From positions 9,424,001-9,488,000 of the forward strand of contig OY292279.1 in the NCBI GenBank assembly GCA_958496175.1: 64,000 bases of DNA, given 5' to 3'. The DNA comes from Sisyra terminalis (taxonomy: Eukaryota > Arthropoda > Insecta > Neuroptera > Sisyridae). The notes beneath the pieces were generated by a model. The model saw nothing but the letters and a program-made list of their open reading frames with translations. It searched no databases and was not told where the DNA came from. This document shows, in pieces, positions 44,281 through 56,432 of the stretch (within the stretch, counting starts at the first letter, position 1; each line of letters opens with the position of its first letter). The position numbers and the translations under genes were made by a program.

Positions 44281-47220
44281 TTTAGTGTTTTTATTAGTAG
44301 AGGAAGATTATGATTCTAGTCTATTAGTTTAAATAAATCGACATAATTTTTTTTTCATTTTCAATAAAAAATTTGAGCTTTTTTTACTAACCAAAGGTAG
44401 GTAAAAATCAATAAAAGATTTCAATTGATCGAGTCTTAAGTCGAAAAACAGTCGGAAAACTTTAAATTTAGATAACAAGTAGAAATTTTTAAGTTGAATT
44501 TTTCATTTTAATAAATGCATAAAATTATTTCATCTCTACCCTTTTTAACGTTTTGACATTTTTTTTATGGAATGTAACCGCTTAAGAGGATACACAAATT
44601 TATATGATATGTACATTTCCTTTTGCCTCCCATCCTCCGGCTTGTTCCCTTTTTTTATATTCTTATAATACAAGTCCATAAATAAAAGACAGTTTTATAT
44701 CATTTTTATTTATATTAGAGTTTATTTTTTTCATCCCTGTTAAGAGACTGGAGAGCTTTAAGTGGATAGTATTTCTGCAAGTTAAGACATTCGGGCGTTT
44801 GTAAACTCTGTTTTATTTATGTTGGTTTTATTACAATGATAATCTCTTATCTCACAAAACTAACTTGAAGAACGCTTTTAATTTTAACATAAATTGTATT
44901 TTAAGATTATTTATGGATTATAGTTGGAGCTTTCGTGTTGAACTTCTAATCCTTTTTTCCAACAACTTTTCTCGTACGAACGCCAAAAAAAAATTGGTGA
45001 AAGTTTGTGTGCCACTGTGTTGTGTGTGGAGGTTTACTATAACAAGGGAATGGGAAAGGAAAAAGTGTTAATAAAATTGCAACATGACACGCTTTTTGGT
45101 GTCAATCATTGTGAAAGCTCTCAATATTTTAGCAGAACGAACAAAGTCTAATTACTTCCAATTGAGTGATTCGGTTGTTTGACGAGGGTTAAAGAATGGG
45201 TGGTGAAGAGGGATTGGTGAATCTGAACGTTGAGAGCTTTTCCATCGAGTAGCTTTTACGATTTATGAAAATGCAAAAGCTTGCCTGTGAGCTTTTGTTC
45301 ATAAGAGAACGAAAATGAATATTGTTTGAATACCGAAAAAAAAAACAAAAATTGCATTGGTCAGTGTTTGATATATAAAGTATTTGTTGTCCACTTTATA
45401 AAGGTACCTTCTAAACTTGTCCTATTTAAAAAGGTAGCAGGTTTTGAACGGTCATAAAATTTCCATCGCCAAAAACGAGTGGTCGATGTTGATTGTTGTA
45501 AATATGATTGAATAATAATGGGAAAAACTTCAAATTTTCCACCTCATTTTCCGAGACCCATACAAAATCATTCGGAAAAGCTCACTCTAAAGTTCAAAAG
45601 CACCGGCCAAACATTGAACTCGATATGCAAGCCCAATGGAACCGCCTATATTCGAAAGCCCATACGAGCTTTCCTGCTTAGCATGCAAAACTTTTCCGAA
45701 CGGCAAAAAACGGTCGAAACGAACGAAAAAACAAATGCGAATCGGGCTGGTTCAAAGCGGAAAAAGCCACTGGTATGATTTTTCCATTTCGCGATTGTTT
45801 TTCTTATATTTCCCAAGAGGGATCGGGGCAAATATAGAATAAGAAAGTCTCCGTCACTCTGGCATTTTTTTTCCATTCCTCTCCTTTGACTCCGAACCTC
45901 AGCCGTTGTGGTTGAAATCTTCACTTTTCATATTTATATTTTTCTTTTTCGTTCCCATTTCTTATTCGACTTGTAAATACTACGCAAAACGCAATTTAAA
46001 AAAATAAACGTATTTTACAAAAAGAAAAATGAAAAGAAATGATTAATATAAATTCTAGCAAAAGTTTTCGGCGTCTTACAGCAAAAAACTGTGATAACTT
46101 AAACTTTTTTACCGACCACAATTGTATTCCCTCATTTTCCTTAGGGGTTTTCATAATAATATTCTTCAACTTGTTTTCTTTCCTTCTACCAAAAGCCTAT
46201 TTTCATAACATTGTTTCAACTCTCTATTTTGGTAGCTCACTTAATACACCTACGACCTCGAAATTGCTGCTTTAATTTCATTTTCTTTTTTTTTATTAAT
46301 TACAAGTTGATATTGATTTTAATGCGATGAAAGTTTGACTCTTAAGTCTTAATTAGTAAAGCTTTTAGTCGGAAGCGATAAACTGTCATAAGTTGGGAAG
46401 TTTAGAGAAGGATGAGGAAGAGATGAGATTAGAAACTAGACGATTTAAACTTTAATGTTTGACAATTGTTGTTTTATAGAGTTAAGAACCACTTAAAACT
46501 ACAATTAAGTTCAAATGAAAAAATCATACCTAAAAGTTTGAATAAACTTTTACAAAATTCTTCCATTACTATTGTCTCAAGAGAAACACTTTTGCTTTTG
46601 TAAGGGGATATATTTCTTTTAACAAAGAAAATATTTACCAATTATCCATTAATTGGCTTTGATTTATTAAATTTATATTGCTAAACCACCACGAAGGAGT
46701 TCAGCGTCGATCATCACGTGTAAATGATAAAATTGGTTTAAATTAAAAGGGTGCCCTCTGTTCGGGTAACGTTCATACGAGTTATCCAATTTGGTCCTAA
46801 AAATTCCACCGTTTCAGATTCAATTAACCCAAAAAATCAAGCCAATGGATTGGAAAAAAAATATTGAAAAATACATGCCCTGGTCAAAAAAATTATCCAA
46901 CCATTTATCCAAAAAGGAACCAAAGAAATTCATAAAATTGCCACTAGCAAATGTTTCTGGTAAAAAAGGAAGGGTCTTAGCAATTTTTCAATACAAAAAG
47001 TTCAAACTAAAGTAACTTTCGGAATATTTATCGAATAGAATAAAAATTTGCGGTACTTTTCGCTAATTTATTGACAGCAGGATTCTACTGTAATAGTTTG
47101 ACCCGGCTGTAGAAAGCTGTAGTGGATAATTCTGGCCACCAAACAACATTGGGCCAGTCAAATTCAGTCGGTCCAGCACTAGTCGCTTGACTATTTTTTT
47201 AATTCTGATTTTCTTTTTGC
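44281..47220. other. mostly unique sequence, no gene seen
   Basis: 45.2-45.95 kb is less AT-rich and has three overlapping open frames on both strands (45518-45778, 45636-45842, and 45646-45924 on the minus strand); none shows a domain. GAGCTTTT/AAAAGCTC motifs are frequent here. 46791-47015 has a Lys-rich frame without recognisable homology. It may be intronic or regulatory. Confidence 0.4.
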
Positions 47221-47797
47221 TATCACCCCAAGATGTTGGTAGTTCAAATTCATCATTATTTTAATTTTATTGTTTTTAGTTTTCCGGTGGTGGCCATATT
47301 AATTTCACTAGGCGCAGACATTTTCGCACTTTTGAGGGTTTGCGGAAATTTGATTATCTCAGGCCCTATTTGTCTTATCAAAATGAAACTAAAATCAGTG
47401 TGTTCATGAAAATATAAGCTATAAAGTTGTAATAAAACGTTTTCACCTAAATGTAATTCTAAGGGGTGAAATTTCAGCCTAAATTTTTAGCTATAATTTA
47501 TAAAAACTACAATTTTCACGGAAAGATTGTGAAGGGAGGAAAAGAGTATACATGTTAAAACTTTTTTTACAAACAATAAGATACTAGTTGTATTCAAAAA
47601 GAAAATTTGAGGTCTGAGACTTTAAGCCTTTTTAAAATAAAAAATAACAAAATTTGGAAATTTTCAAAATTTGTAATTTTCTGAGCTCAATATTTCTGGT
47701 GGGGGACCAGATAAAAATCTGAAATATCACCTCATTATAGTAATGTATGTATGATATTATGCACCTAAAATTTGGAGTTTGAGATTTGACTAGAGCA
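47221..47797 (+). repeat. dispersed repeat R2, copy 2
   Basis: Same orientation as 30894-31471. Small differences include an extra ATGT near 47745 and a missing GAAATTTTC-type duplication in the CAAAATTT tract. The boundaries agree with copy 1 (TATCACCCCAA at the start, GATTTGACTA near the end). Confidence 0.85.
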
Positions 47798-48187
47798 AAA
47801 TTTGATAATTTTTAGGCAGTGTCAAGTATTTTCTACATCGTTTCCATACAACTAATACTAAATCAAGAAAAAGTATTTAAACCTCATTGGTATTGATTCA
47901 CTAAAGTGGGGAGGGGGTCAACGTGTTAATATTGGAAAGCTAGAGAAGAGATCGAAAATTTGAGGTAAAAAAAATAATATTTTTCAAAAATTATCCACGA
48001 GTATAATCGCATATCATATCTTGCAAATTTAAAATTTTTTAAATAAATATAGCGCTAAAAGTATAGCACAAATTTAACTTTAGAACAAATTTATATTAAA
48101 ATACGAGTCATTTTTAAATTTCATACAAAATTCACCGAAATTTAACTAATGAAGTACCGTTTGTAAGTCAAGAATGGATCACTGAGA
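47798..48187. other. no gene seen
   Basis: Nothing recognised. Confidence 0.4.
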
Positions 48188-48195
48188 AAAAAATT

Positions 48196-48420
48196 GGCTC
48201 AAGTGAACTTTAGCACACCCACAATCTGGCAACGTCACATTTTCGACTTTGTTTTTAATTTACTTCGTGATATTTTTGTTAATTCAATTCTAATATGGTA
48301 TAATTCTCTCTTTTGTGGCTAAATTTTCATCGTGGACCGATTTAATCGCGAATTAAATTAAAAACAAAGTCAAAAATGCAACGTTGCCAGATTGTGGGTG
48401 TGCTAAAGTACACTTGAGCC
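48196..48420. mobile_element. 225-bp MITE with exact 8-bp target duplication
   Basis: Ends GGCTCAAGTGAACTTTAGCA and its inverse. Inverted repeats of about 70 bp continue through CACCCACAATCTGGCAACG and GACTTTGTTTTTAATTTA. AAAAAATT is duplicated at 48188-48195 and 48421-48428. The 8-bp duplication points to a hAT-like class, though the A/T content of the duplication makes chance agreement easier. No coding capacity. Confidence 0.85.
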
Positions 48421-48428
48421 AAAAAATT

Positions 48429-50239
48429 CGTAATTGTTAATTGCCATGAGAACTTCTTAACTGTTTAAATTTATTAAATAAAGTGCATTTATTTCTTGGG
48501 GTTGAGTATTGTAAACATTTACTATTCTGCCCGGGTTTTTTCACCGCACTGGCTTGGCTTTATTTATGTGCTTTTCCGACATTTTGTTTGAACAGAATTA
48601 TTTTCCAACAAAACATAAAATATTTTATGTCTCATTTGAAATTCATGATTGAGTTTCTCAAATAATCGCAGCAACTCAAGCTTGGTGCAGAACGTCGGAA
48701 AATATATTAACGTCTCAATACGGGAAAACGCAATGCAGTATTAGAACGAATCGAAAGAAAAAAGTTATTTAAAAGTCTTAAAAAAAAAAATAAATAAATA
48801 AATCGTTCCCGAAGAAAATTGTAATTTACAGCACACATCTGCGTGTCGCATAAGCACCAATATAATGTCTAATTTCCGTCGCCTTGTTTATTTTCATTTT
48901 TTTTTCGTCATCATTTTCCCCGTCGTTCCCACATCCCCGCAACTCCTTTTCAATTTCCTCTCACCCGATATCTGCCATCTAAGTAGAGCGCCGCCTCGCA
49001 CAAATAATGGAAACGTGCAAACCATGAAGATAGCCTCAATATTCTTCGTTTAATTTTCTCCAAGAGTTTGAGTGGGAGGGTTGGGAACAGCCAGGGGGAA
49101 AGGAAAATAAGGGAGTTTTCTTAATATAATAACCAGTATGTCAACGCTATCAAGTGCGTAGCACCACGCAACCCCATCCGTAACAACCACATGAGCTTTA
49201 TAAGTCACGACCGGCCGGTTATAATAGCAGTGAAGCTTTATTGTGAACGGTTCGCCCTGATGGCTTTTATATGAGGTAAGCTTTGGCTGTCTCTTCGTTA
49301 ATAGCACGAGTGGGGGGTGGGGTGGTGGTGGGTGCAGTTTATTTCGGCAATGGCTCTTTTAAATTATGATTGCCACCCCATGAATTTGGGGTGTACGCTT
49401 CAGGTCAATTTAGGCAAATGCGTTATCAGAACATCCCCATGTAGAATGGCGGGCCATTTGAAGCTTTGAGCTTCACGTATTCCGGTATATTAATAGCAGA
49501 GGCAATCTAATTTTGTTGCCACATCATTCATTTGGTCCTTCCCTAAAATTTTATGCCTCTACGTTTTAAGGGTGGCCTATGTTTTTTTTTTTTTTTGAAA
49601 TAAAGGCAGGGAAATCTTTTTTCGTTATTAATCTCAGGAGTTTTGCAGATAAAAGCACAAAAATATGAGACTTTTCTTATCGCATGTTTCTTTTTTTCCC
49701 CCAATTTTTTTTTCTTCTGAAATATTTGATATGAAAATTACATTTGAGAAACTTTATTTTGAGGGCTTAATTTTAAAGTTTAAGAACCAAATTATACTAA
49801 GAAATCTTGCATTTGGTGTCCATGAAGTTAACACTATCCTTTTGGAATTTGGAAAAAATAACAATAATTTTTCCATCGCTTATTTTCTAGAAAAACCCTA
49901 TGTAGTGCTAAATTGATAATTAGAGCTTTTATATAAACATTAATATTTCAATTTCTTAGACCAAAAGAATTTCTTCCAAAACTTTCTAGCGACAAGAAAA
50001 GAATGAACCAAGGGACCTTAATATTTGAAAAATGCTCCAAATCGAGCTTTTAACTTTAAATGGTGTGTACCGAGAAAATATCCATGCGCCAAAAAAGCAT
50101 CAATTATTGGTGTCAAAAACATTAAACTATTAAAATTTATAGAAAAGCTTTGAACGGCAACTACTAGACATTATAAAGGATTTTTATTTTGGGCGTTTAA
50201 TTTTACCGAACTTTAAAACGTCATAAAATTTTATGATTC
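48429..50239. other. mostly unique sequence, no gene seen
   Basis: 48.85-49.5 kb is less AT-rich, with opposite-strand frames at 48865-49053 and 49050-49307 that show no domain. A G-rich tract lies at 49310-49337. GAGCTTTT motifs occur at about 49922 and 50045. Confidence 0.4.
49310..49337 (+). other. G-rich tract
   Basis: Runs of G (6, 4, 2, 2, 3 long) separated by single T. A two- or three-layer quadruplex is possible, weaker than the tract at 29771-29800. Confidence 0.45.
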
Positions 50240-50392
50240 GAAAGAATCATCAAGCAACGGCTTCACACTTGGATAGAGCTTAAGCAAATTCTACCCAATA
50301 CGTAATTCGGATTTAGGCCTCACCAATCCACTTCGCAACAAATCATAAGAATCGTAGAAATAATCAAAGCCTGAAAAAAAAATTCACAGTAG

Positions 50393-50629
50393 TTTTATTT
50401 ATTTTTAGTAGGATAGTGGATAAGAAAGGGTGTAGATCCATGTCCTAATTATTAATTTTGCGACAAGTTTCGGTCTTTTATTGGACCTTCATCAGGCTTC
50501 TCACACAATAAATAATTAATTACAAAATTAATAATTAGTACATGGATCTACATCCTTTCTTGTCCACTATCCTACTAAAAATAAATAAAATTATGTAAAA
50601 TATGGACACAACAAATTTATTGATAAATA
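50393..50629. repeat. P4 foldback with hammerhead-like core, 8-bp target duplication
   Basis: CACAGTAG at 50385-50392 and 50630-50637 brackets the insert within the LINE reading frame (…NSQ | VFFLDATQ), so the boundaries are exact. The outer arms TTTTATTTATTTTTAGTAGG and their inverse form a palindrome. On the minus strand 50462-50495 reads CTGATGA, A, GGTC, 8-base loop, GACC, GAAAC, TT, GTC. That is the hammerhead core with a two-pair stem III and the canonical GTC cleavage triplet. No protein is encoded. Confidence 0.85.
50462..50495 (-). ncRNA. hammerhead-ribozyme-like core (best match in window)
   Basis: All invariant core positions are present: CTGATGA, a four-pair stem II (GGTC/GACC), GAAA and a GTC site. 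Stem III is AC/GT closed by TT, the minimal form known for hammerheads of retroelements and newt satellite RNA, which often act as dimers. Stem I beyond two pairs is not evident in cis. Activity is inferred, not shown. Confidence 0.5.
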
Positions 50630-51770
50630 CACAGTAGGTTTTTTCTTGGATGCGACGCAAACTTTCGATCGAATTTGCCATCAAGGACTATTCAAAAAGC
50701 TTCAGAACTACCATATCCCTGTGAGTTTCTATATAAATAAATATATAATTTCTTCGTTTTTGAGCAATTGCTTCTTCCAAATCAAAATGGATAACCAGCT
50801 ATCAAAGAAAAACCTATTCATTCGAGGGTACCTCAGGGATCAGTATTGGGTCCAATCCTTTTCAATCTCTACGTTGCGGATTTTCCGTCGCTAGATCACT
50901 GTATAACTTCAATGTACGCGGATGACATCGTCAGCATCAACCTGGACAATGATCTTCAAATGGTCATTCAGAAAACCCAGCAGTCTATCAACTACCATCA
51001 TTCTTATAAATCCATCTGAAACCATAGCCAAAATCTTCTCTTTAAGAAGTTTCTCCAACCAACTGGAGCCTATCGTGCTGGACCACAAGGAAATTCCGAG
51101 GAGTACGAAAAAAAACGCCTGTTAAATATTTGAGCATACTTCTGGACTAAAATGAACATAGCAAAGCCAAATCTCAAGTAAAATCAAAGAATCCAACATT
51201 CGACTCATCCAACTATACCAACTTATCCAACAGAAGATCTCGTCTAAGTATGGAATGTTCAATGATGATATACAAATCAGTAAATGGACCACTTTTCACA
51301 TACTTTTTACATGCGCAGTCTGGCTTCCATCCCGAAAGAAAAATCACAATGACCTACAGGTGTTCCAAAATAGAGTCTTGAGAATCATCACTTCATGGTA
51401 TGTGAAAAACAACCAAATTCATCACGAAATGAACGTCCCATACATAGAAGACTTTCTAGTTCAACTAACAAGAGATTTCCTTAACGGCCTGGAAAATTGT
51501 CCTGGTGCAGTAGAACTAGGCTTGGGGGAAACTATAAATCAAAGAAAGCTGAAGCGGAAATTCCCTCAAGAGCTCCAAGAAATAGCAGTTGCTTGACCAT
51601 AGGTCAAGAACAATCTACAAATAAAAAAATAAAAATGACAGAGGAATGAAGTTCGACTACTGCAGCTACTTAACCGCCGATAAAGATCAATTGCCTCTTG
51701 TCACCAACCATAATATAGCAGCAAATTACTGAACTGATGCAAATTATATAATAGACCACAAAAAATTTAA

Positions 51771-53294
51771 AAAACTTTCGTAGTTATTTTTTTCGACTTT
51801 CAAAAGTACAGTGCTAACTTGATAGACATTTGGATATTTTCTGGAAAAAATCATAAAAAGCTATTCAATTATTTCGAGCTTCTTGTAGTACCAGAATAAG
51901 GCGAATAATCACATTTAGATCTACAATTCCTAAAGATGATTACTCAATTTTTTCAAAATTTTATAGACAAAAGAGCTATACAAAATTTAGAACTGTGTTA
52001 CAAGAAATGCATTAAATATATCCTGGGTTCACCCTATCTTTTTAAATAAAATTTATGCTTAGAATTGTTGAAGTTTCTTAAATTTCAAATTAAATTCAAT
52101 ATAAGTGAAAATCTAATAAAATTAAGGGTGAAAAAGTGGGCAAATTTCAAGCTTTCGAAGCTTTGAGCTTCACTCAATAATTGCGGAGATATAAGCGTTT
52201 CCTGAAATTAAATTTTCTTTAATATTCATTTGATTTGTTTAAATAAATCTTTTAAGGTAGGCAGGTGAAAATTATTTTTTTTAATTCTCATATCTTACGA
52301 CTTCAACTTCTTATCTCCTTACACTTCATTATTAAATAAAGATCTACTAATTTCCATTTTTTTTTTAATTATTTTCACTACAGAAAAACGAATGTTTGAT
52401 TTCAAAGTATTATTTTCCCTGATACTGTCCTAGAAACGAGCTTAACGAGCTTTTTAATTAAATTGATCTCCAATTTCTTGATAAAGCTTTGAAATTGAAT
52501 TCCCCTATTCAAATAATGTTTACCAATACTTTCCTGGAATTACACGTTAGTTTTTTAATGAACTAGTCATCGAATTTTCTTCGAAAAAAAAATGGAAAAT
52601 TTCAATGATATATTTAAACAAAAGATGTCCAAATCTAAGGGTACAAGATTACAAAATCTATCGAATTGGATTATTTATTTTTCATATTTTAAAGTTTAGT
52701 TTTGGTAACTTTTTTCCAGGAACCATTGCCTCCGTTGGGATTTAGGTCGTAACGGTAAAAGCTTTTGTAAGCTCTTCCGCATTTTGTTGCGCCACCAATC
52801 TTGCACATTGATTGTTGGTTACTTGTTAGTGTTGAATCACTGATTTTCCCAGTTAATGGATGTTATTCGGTGCCAAGTTCAACAAAACTTCAACACCAAG
52901 TTGATTAAGTCCCACAAATTTTGTGTCAAATCGAGTTTCAACTACGTGTAAATTACATAAAAGTTTATTTGATGTTTAATTAGATTTTCGTCTCCACATT
53001 TTTTTCCATACATTCATTACAATTTGGTTATCCATTTTTTTTCCCGGTGGATTTTATTTTTATATATTCATCTTTTATCTGCAAGTATTTTATTTTTAAT
53101 TAAAATTTATTCATCCCAAAATGATCAAAGTGGTAGATCCTAATTAAATGTGAAAAAAGGTATAGAATATACTGAATATAGTTATCAGAATTGAGTCTTA
53201 AATTAATTAACTTCCATATCTTTGGGATTAATCTATAGACTTTCAAATTGCTCTAAATAATCATCACTAGTCAAAATTATGGAGAGTGATAATA
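51771..53294. other. no gene seen
   Basis: Unique-looking sequence; 52.7-52.95 kb is somewhat less AT-rich. No frame or exon recognised. Confidence 0.4.
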
Positions 53295-53296
53295 TA

Positions 53297-54213
53297 AAGG
53301 CTGTTTCAATTAAAAAGCGCAAGATTTCAGTGTTCAATAAAACATGATTTTCTGTAGCAAAGGATTGAAATTTTTGTTGATTTAGAAAATATACATTTGG
53401 GAATTATGTATGAAAAATGGCCACCACGACTTTGCTGGCATTTGCATACCCTTTTGACGAAATTCTCAATAACGTTATTGAATTCATGTGGTGGTATTTC
53501 ATTGATACAGTGTCTAATGCTTTAAGCTTTTAATGCTTCATAATTGCTTTCATGATGGTTGCAGGCTTATTGGCATAACTCAGTAACTTCTGATAATCCC
53601 ACTACCAAAAATCTAAAGGCATTAAATCGCAAGAGCATGGAGGCCAACTCGGGTCACCAAATCGAGAAATAACACGACCAGGAATAAACTCGTGCAAGAT
53701 CGTCAATGTTTCACGAGTGATATGGTATGTGGCACCGTCCTACTGAAACCACATGTCGTCAAGATCAATAGCTTCCAAACTAGGCACAAAAATTTGTTAT
53801 CATATCACGATAATGTTCGCCATTCACCGTTACTGCATTACCTTCTTCGTTTTTGAAGGTAAACGGTCCAATTATTCCTCTAGACCATAATGCACATCAT
53901 ACAGTGACCCATTGGGGATGCATTGCTTTCTGATGAATCATTCGTGGATTTTCTAAGCCCCAAATATGACAATTTTGCCTATTTATGAAGCCATCGAGGT
54001 GAAAATGGCCTCATTACTGAAAATGATTTTGTTTGCAAAATCAGCCGGCTCCTCAAGGATCTAATTGGTGAATTTTCTTCGTTGTTTATGGTCTACTATT
54101 TTATGTTTACTCCCGTCTGTCTACTTTCGATTTGTCATGCCATAATCATGTGACATTATGGCCGTCAAACATGGCGCGCAATTCAAATCTTGCGCTTTTA
54201 TTGAAACACCCTT
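53297..54213 (-). mobile_element. Tc1/mariner-superfamily element with inactive, N-truncated transposase
   Basis: Terminal repeats AAGGCTGTTTCAATTAAAAAGCGC and, inverted, AAGGGTGTTTCAATAAAAGCGC, with TA on each side. On the minus strand the transposase reads FANKIIFSNEAHFHLDGFIN (after repairing one frame break by eye), where the usual SDE is SNE, so the first catalytic Asp is lost. It continues MHPQWVTV, GIIGPFTFKNEEGNAVTVNG, DDMWFQ-stop-DGATYH, SCDLMPLDF, and at the C-terminus RVCKCQQSRGGHFSY. The last two acids are about 36 residues apart. The N-terminal DNA-binding region is deleted. Element length is 917 bp against roughly 1.3 kb for intact relatives. Confidence 0.88.
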
Positions 54214-55045
54214 TATAATATAAAAATTCAATTTTCTTTAAGGGAATGAAATTATAAGATATATGTAAGATTTTGGGACTCTAAAACCGAAGTTCATTTT
54301 AGTGTGGAAAACTTATTGTTGAAAGTACTAATGATACCTTGGAAATAATTTTGATGACATGATATCACCCAAGAACAGGATATTGGCCAGGAAATTTTAG
54401 GTCATCAACCTTAAACTTACTTTAAAAAAAACGCTTGATAACGTTAAAATTTGGTGGACCATATCAACAACTTTCAATTATTGATTAAATATTCAGAAAT
54501 TGAACTTTTGTCGAAGGAAATGGTGACAAATAGTAATCAATAAATTCTATTGTATATAATCAATCGAAAATATCAATAGTTGAAGGCTAAGGTGGTCTAA
54601 ACGATAGCTTAACATGGATAACACCCTTTACAATACAAAAATTCAATTTTCTTTAAAGAAAATCTTTAAAAAGTCAGGTGAATGTAATTATAAGATATAT
54701 GTATGATTTTGGTACTATAATACCAAAGTTCATTTTAGTATGGAAAACTTATTGTTGAAAATATTGATGACACCTTGGAAATAATTTTAATGATATATCA
54801 CCCAAGAACAGGATATTGGTGACGAAATTTCAGGTCATCATCATAAATAATACTTTAAGAAAAATCTTGATAACGTTAAAATTTGGTGGACCATATTAAC
54901 AACTTCCAACCATTGATCAAATGTACAGAAATTAAACTTTTGTCCAAGGAAATGGTGACAAATGATAACCCATAAATTTTATTCTATAAAATTAATCAAA
55001 AACATTTACGGTTGAAGACTAAGATGGTCTAAATGATAGCCAAAC
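54205..55045 (+). repeat. 415-bp tandem duplication that includes the transposon end
   Basis: Unit one starts AACACCCTTTATAATATAAAAA at 54205 and unit two AACACCCTTTACAATACAAAA at 54620. Both proceed through GTGGAAAACTTATTG-like, TATCACCCAAGAACAGGATATTGG and GGTGGACCATAT(C/T)AACAACTT to GATAGC...AACATGGATA. The first 10 bases are the terminal repeat of the neighbouring Tc1-like element, so the duplication happened after that element inserted. No open frame is conserved. Confidence 0.88.
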
Positions 55046-55199
55046 ATGGATAAATTTTCTAGAAAATTTTATAGAGATTATAGAATTTATAGGATTTATA
55101 GAAAGATTTTTTAGAGTTACTGATAGAACTGGAAGAATAGTCTGTGTCTTGCATTTGTGCCGAGTAGCCAAAAGATTATTTCAGACCTCTGTGGTCTGA

Positions 55200-55430
55200 A
55201 ATTGGATCAACTGTAGTTCAGCAATAGACCAGCAAAGGTCAAAATTTAACAATCGAAGAAGTATAGTATTCAATGAAGACAACCCCAGATTTCCCATCCA
55301 TTTAACGACCAGATAAAAGTTTCAGAAGCTTAGATGAGATGTTTTTATCCATCCATCATAAATGTTAGATTTGATACCAACGATTGTCATTTGTTTTCCA
55401 TTTGGAAAACTGATTTCTAGAAAAAAGTCT
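55200..55430 (+). pseudogene. mariner transposase fragment
   Basis: Reads AIDQQRSKFNNRRSIVFNED, then NPRFPIHLTTR and KFQKLR-stop-DVFIHPS-stop-MLDLIPTIVICF. This matches the mariner segment around the second and third catalytic Asp (HQDNARPH and YSPDLAPSDYHLF in active members): the second Asp is kept (EDN) and the third region is scrambled. Upstream similarity fades near 55150. A relic only. Confidence 0.75.
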
Positions 55431-56432
55431 TAATTTTCCTTAAAAGCTACTTTTAAATAGCCGCAAGTTCCATGTAAGAGTTTAAACCAATATTACCTAT
55501 AGAAACAAAATTAACTAAATTTTTTTCCACAAAATTTTTGACAATTTATTATCAGAAACCAAAAAAAATAAAACTGTTTTTCTATAGTAAAATGACTTAT
55601 AGTTTAAAAGTAGATAAAAAATGAATTTTATATTTCTTATCCTGCACCCGTATTGATCTACGCTTGTCAACAAAAACATCCTACCCCCATTTTGTTCTAC
55701 TGCATTCAAAACGAACTCAGACGACATAAATTTCTCTCGAAGAATTATTTTTGCGGCCAAAAAAAAAAAATTAAAAGATATTTTTTTCAATTCTATGTTT
55801 ATCGTTCGAAACCAGCAATAAAGCTTTCCACGCAAACCCCAATTGTTTCGATCGATTAATCATATTCGACCAAATAAATTACCGGGGACAGCTTTGATTG
55901 CAATAACCATATATTATTCGTGTAACAAAATGTAGCAATAAAAAAAAGCTTAAGAACGAAAAAAACATCAATAAAAATTCTCCCCCCCTCCAAAAAAAAA
56001 AAAAAGAAGCAAAAATAGAAATAAACTTCCACAAATGCCACGAACAGCTGACATATTATGTTTACGTCTCAAATCGGTTTCCATTTATATTAAAACGACA
56101 TACATAAATATTATAATGTACCGATATTATTGAATATTGATCGTTCGTGTATCCGTTTGTCCGTTTTGTGGTACACTTTCAAAGCCTATAATATTGTAGA
56201 GTGGGTATTTAGTAATGGATTTTGAGGCAAAATTGGTAGATATACGTAGGGAAACGATTATGCATAGAATATCAATGAAATTGACTAATATATAGAGGGA
56301 CAATTGGAGTTATGAATGTTAGAATTTCACGTCCTAGATTCAATTAATTGCATGGAAATATGCTAAAGGCTATGTTTTTAATTTCGTGTTTTATATTTCA
56401 ACAAAAAAACTATTTTGTTTAAAAAATTAAAA
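55431..56432. other. no gene seen
   Basis: Opposite-strand frames at 55515-55835, 55653-55859 and 55856-56041 translate A/T tracts and have no domain. Confidence 0.4.

Larger units (their letters stand above)
50240..51770 (+). pseudogene. Jockey-type LINE copy 2, reverse transcriptase pseudogene split by P4
   Basis: Starts with FGFRPHQSTSQQIIRIVEII (about 50300-50370). It is interrupted by P4 and then reads VFFLDATQTFDRICHQGLFK (polymerase motif A), PQGSVLGPILFNLY-equivalent sequence in shifted frames, SMYADDIVSINLDNDLQ (motif C, YADD intact) and the C-terminal FQNRVLRIITSWYVKNNQIH to a TGA at 51594. The tail with an A-rich end reaches about 51770. It extends further 5' than the copy at 11770. 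Several stops and frameshifts make it inactive. Confidence 0.9.

Noticed and set aside
45518..45924. Three overlapping frames of 68-92 codons on both strands
   Set aside because: Opening is explained by locally lower AT content; no domain, no clear splice boundaries, and no way to choose a strand.
46791..47015. Lys-rich 74-codon frame
   Set aside because: Low-complexity composition and no domain; nearby TGGTCAAAAAAATTATCC looks like a Tc1-type terminal sequence, but no inverted partner was found.
49050..49307. 85-codon minus-strand frame in a less AT-rich stretch
   Set aside because: No recognisable family, no splice context and no repeat support; chance opening is likely.
55515..55835. 106-codon minus-strand frame
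   Set aside because: Composed of A/T-tract codons (Phe, Lys, Leu, Ile) and overlaps another frame on the plus strand; no domain.
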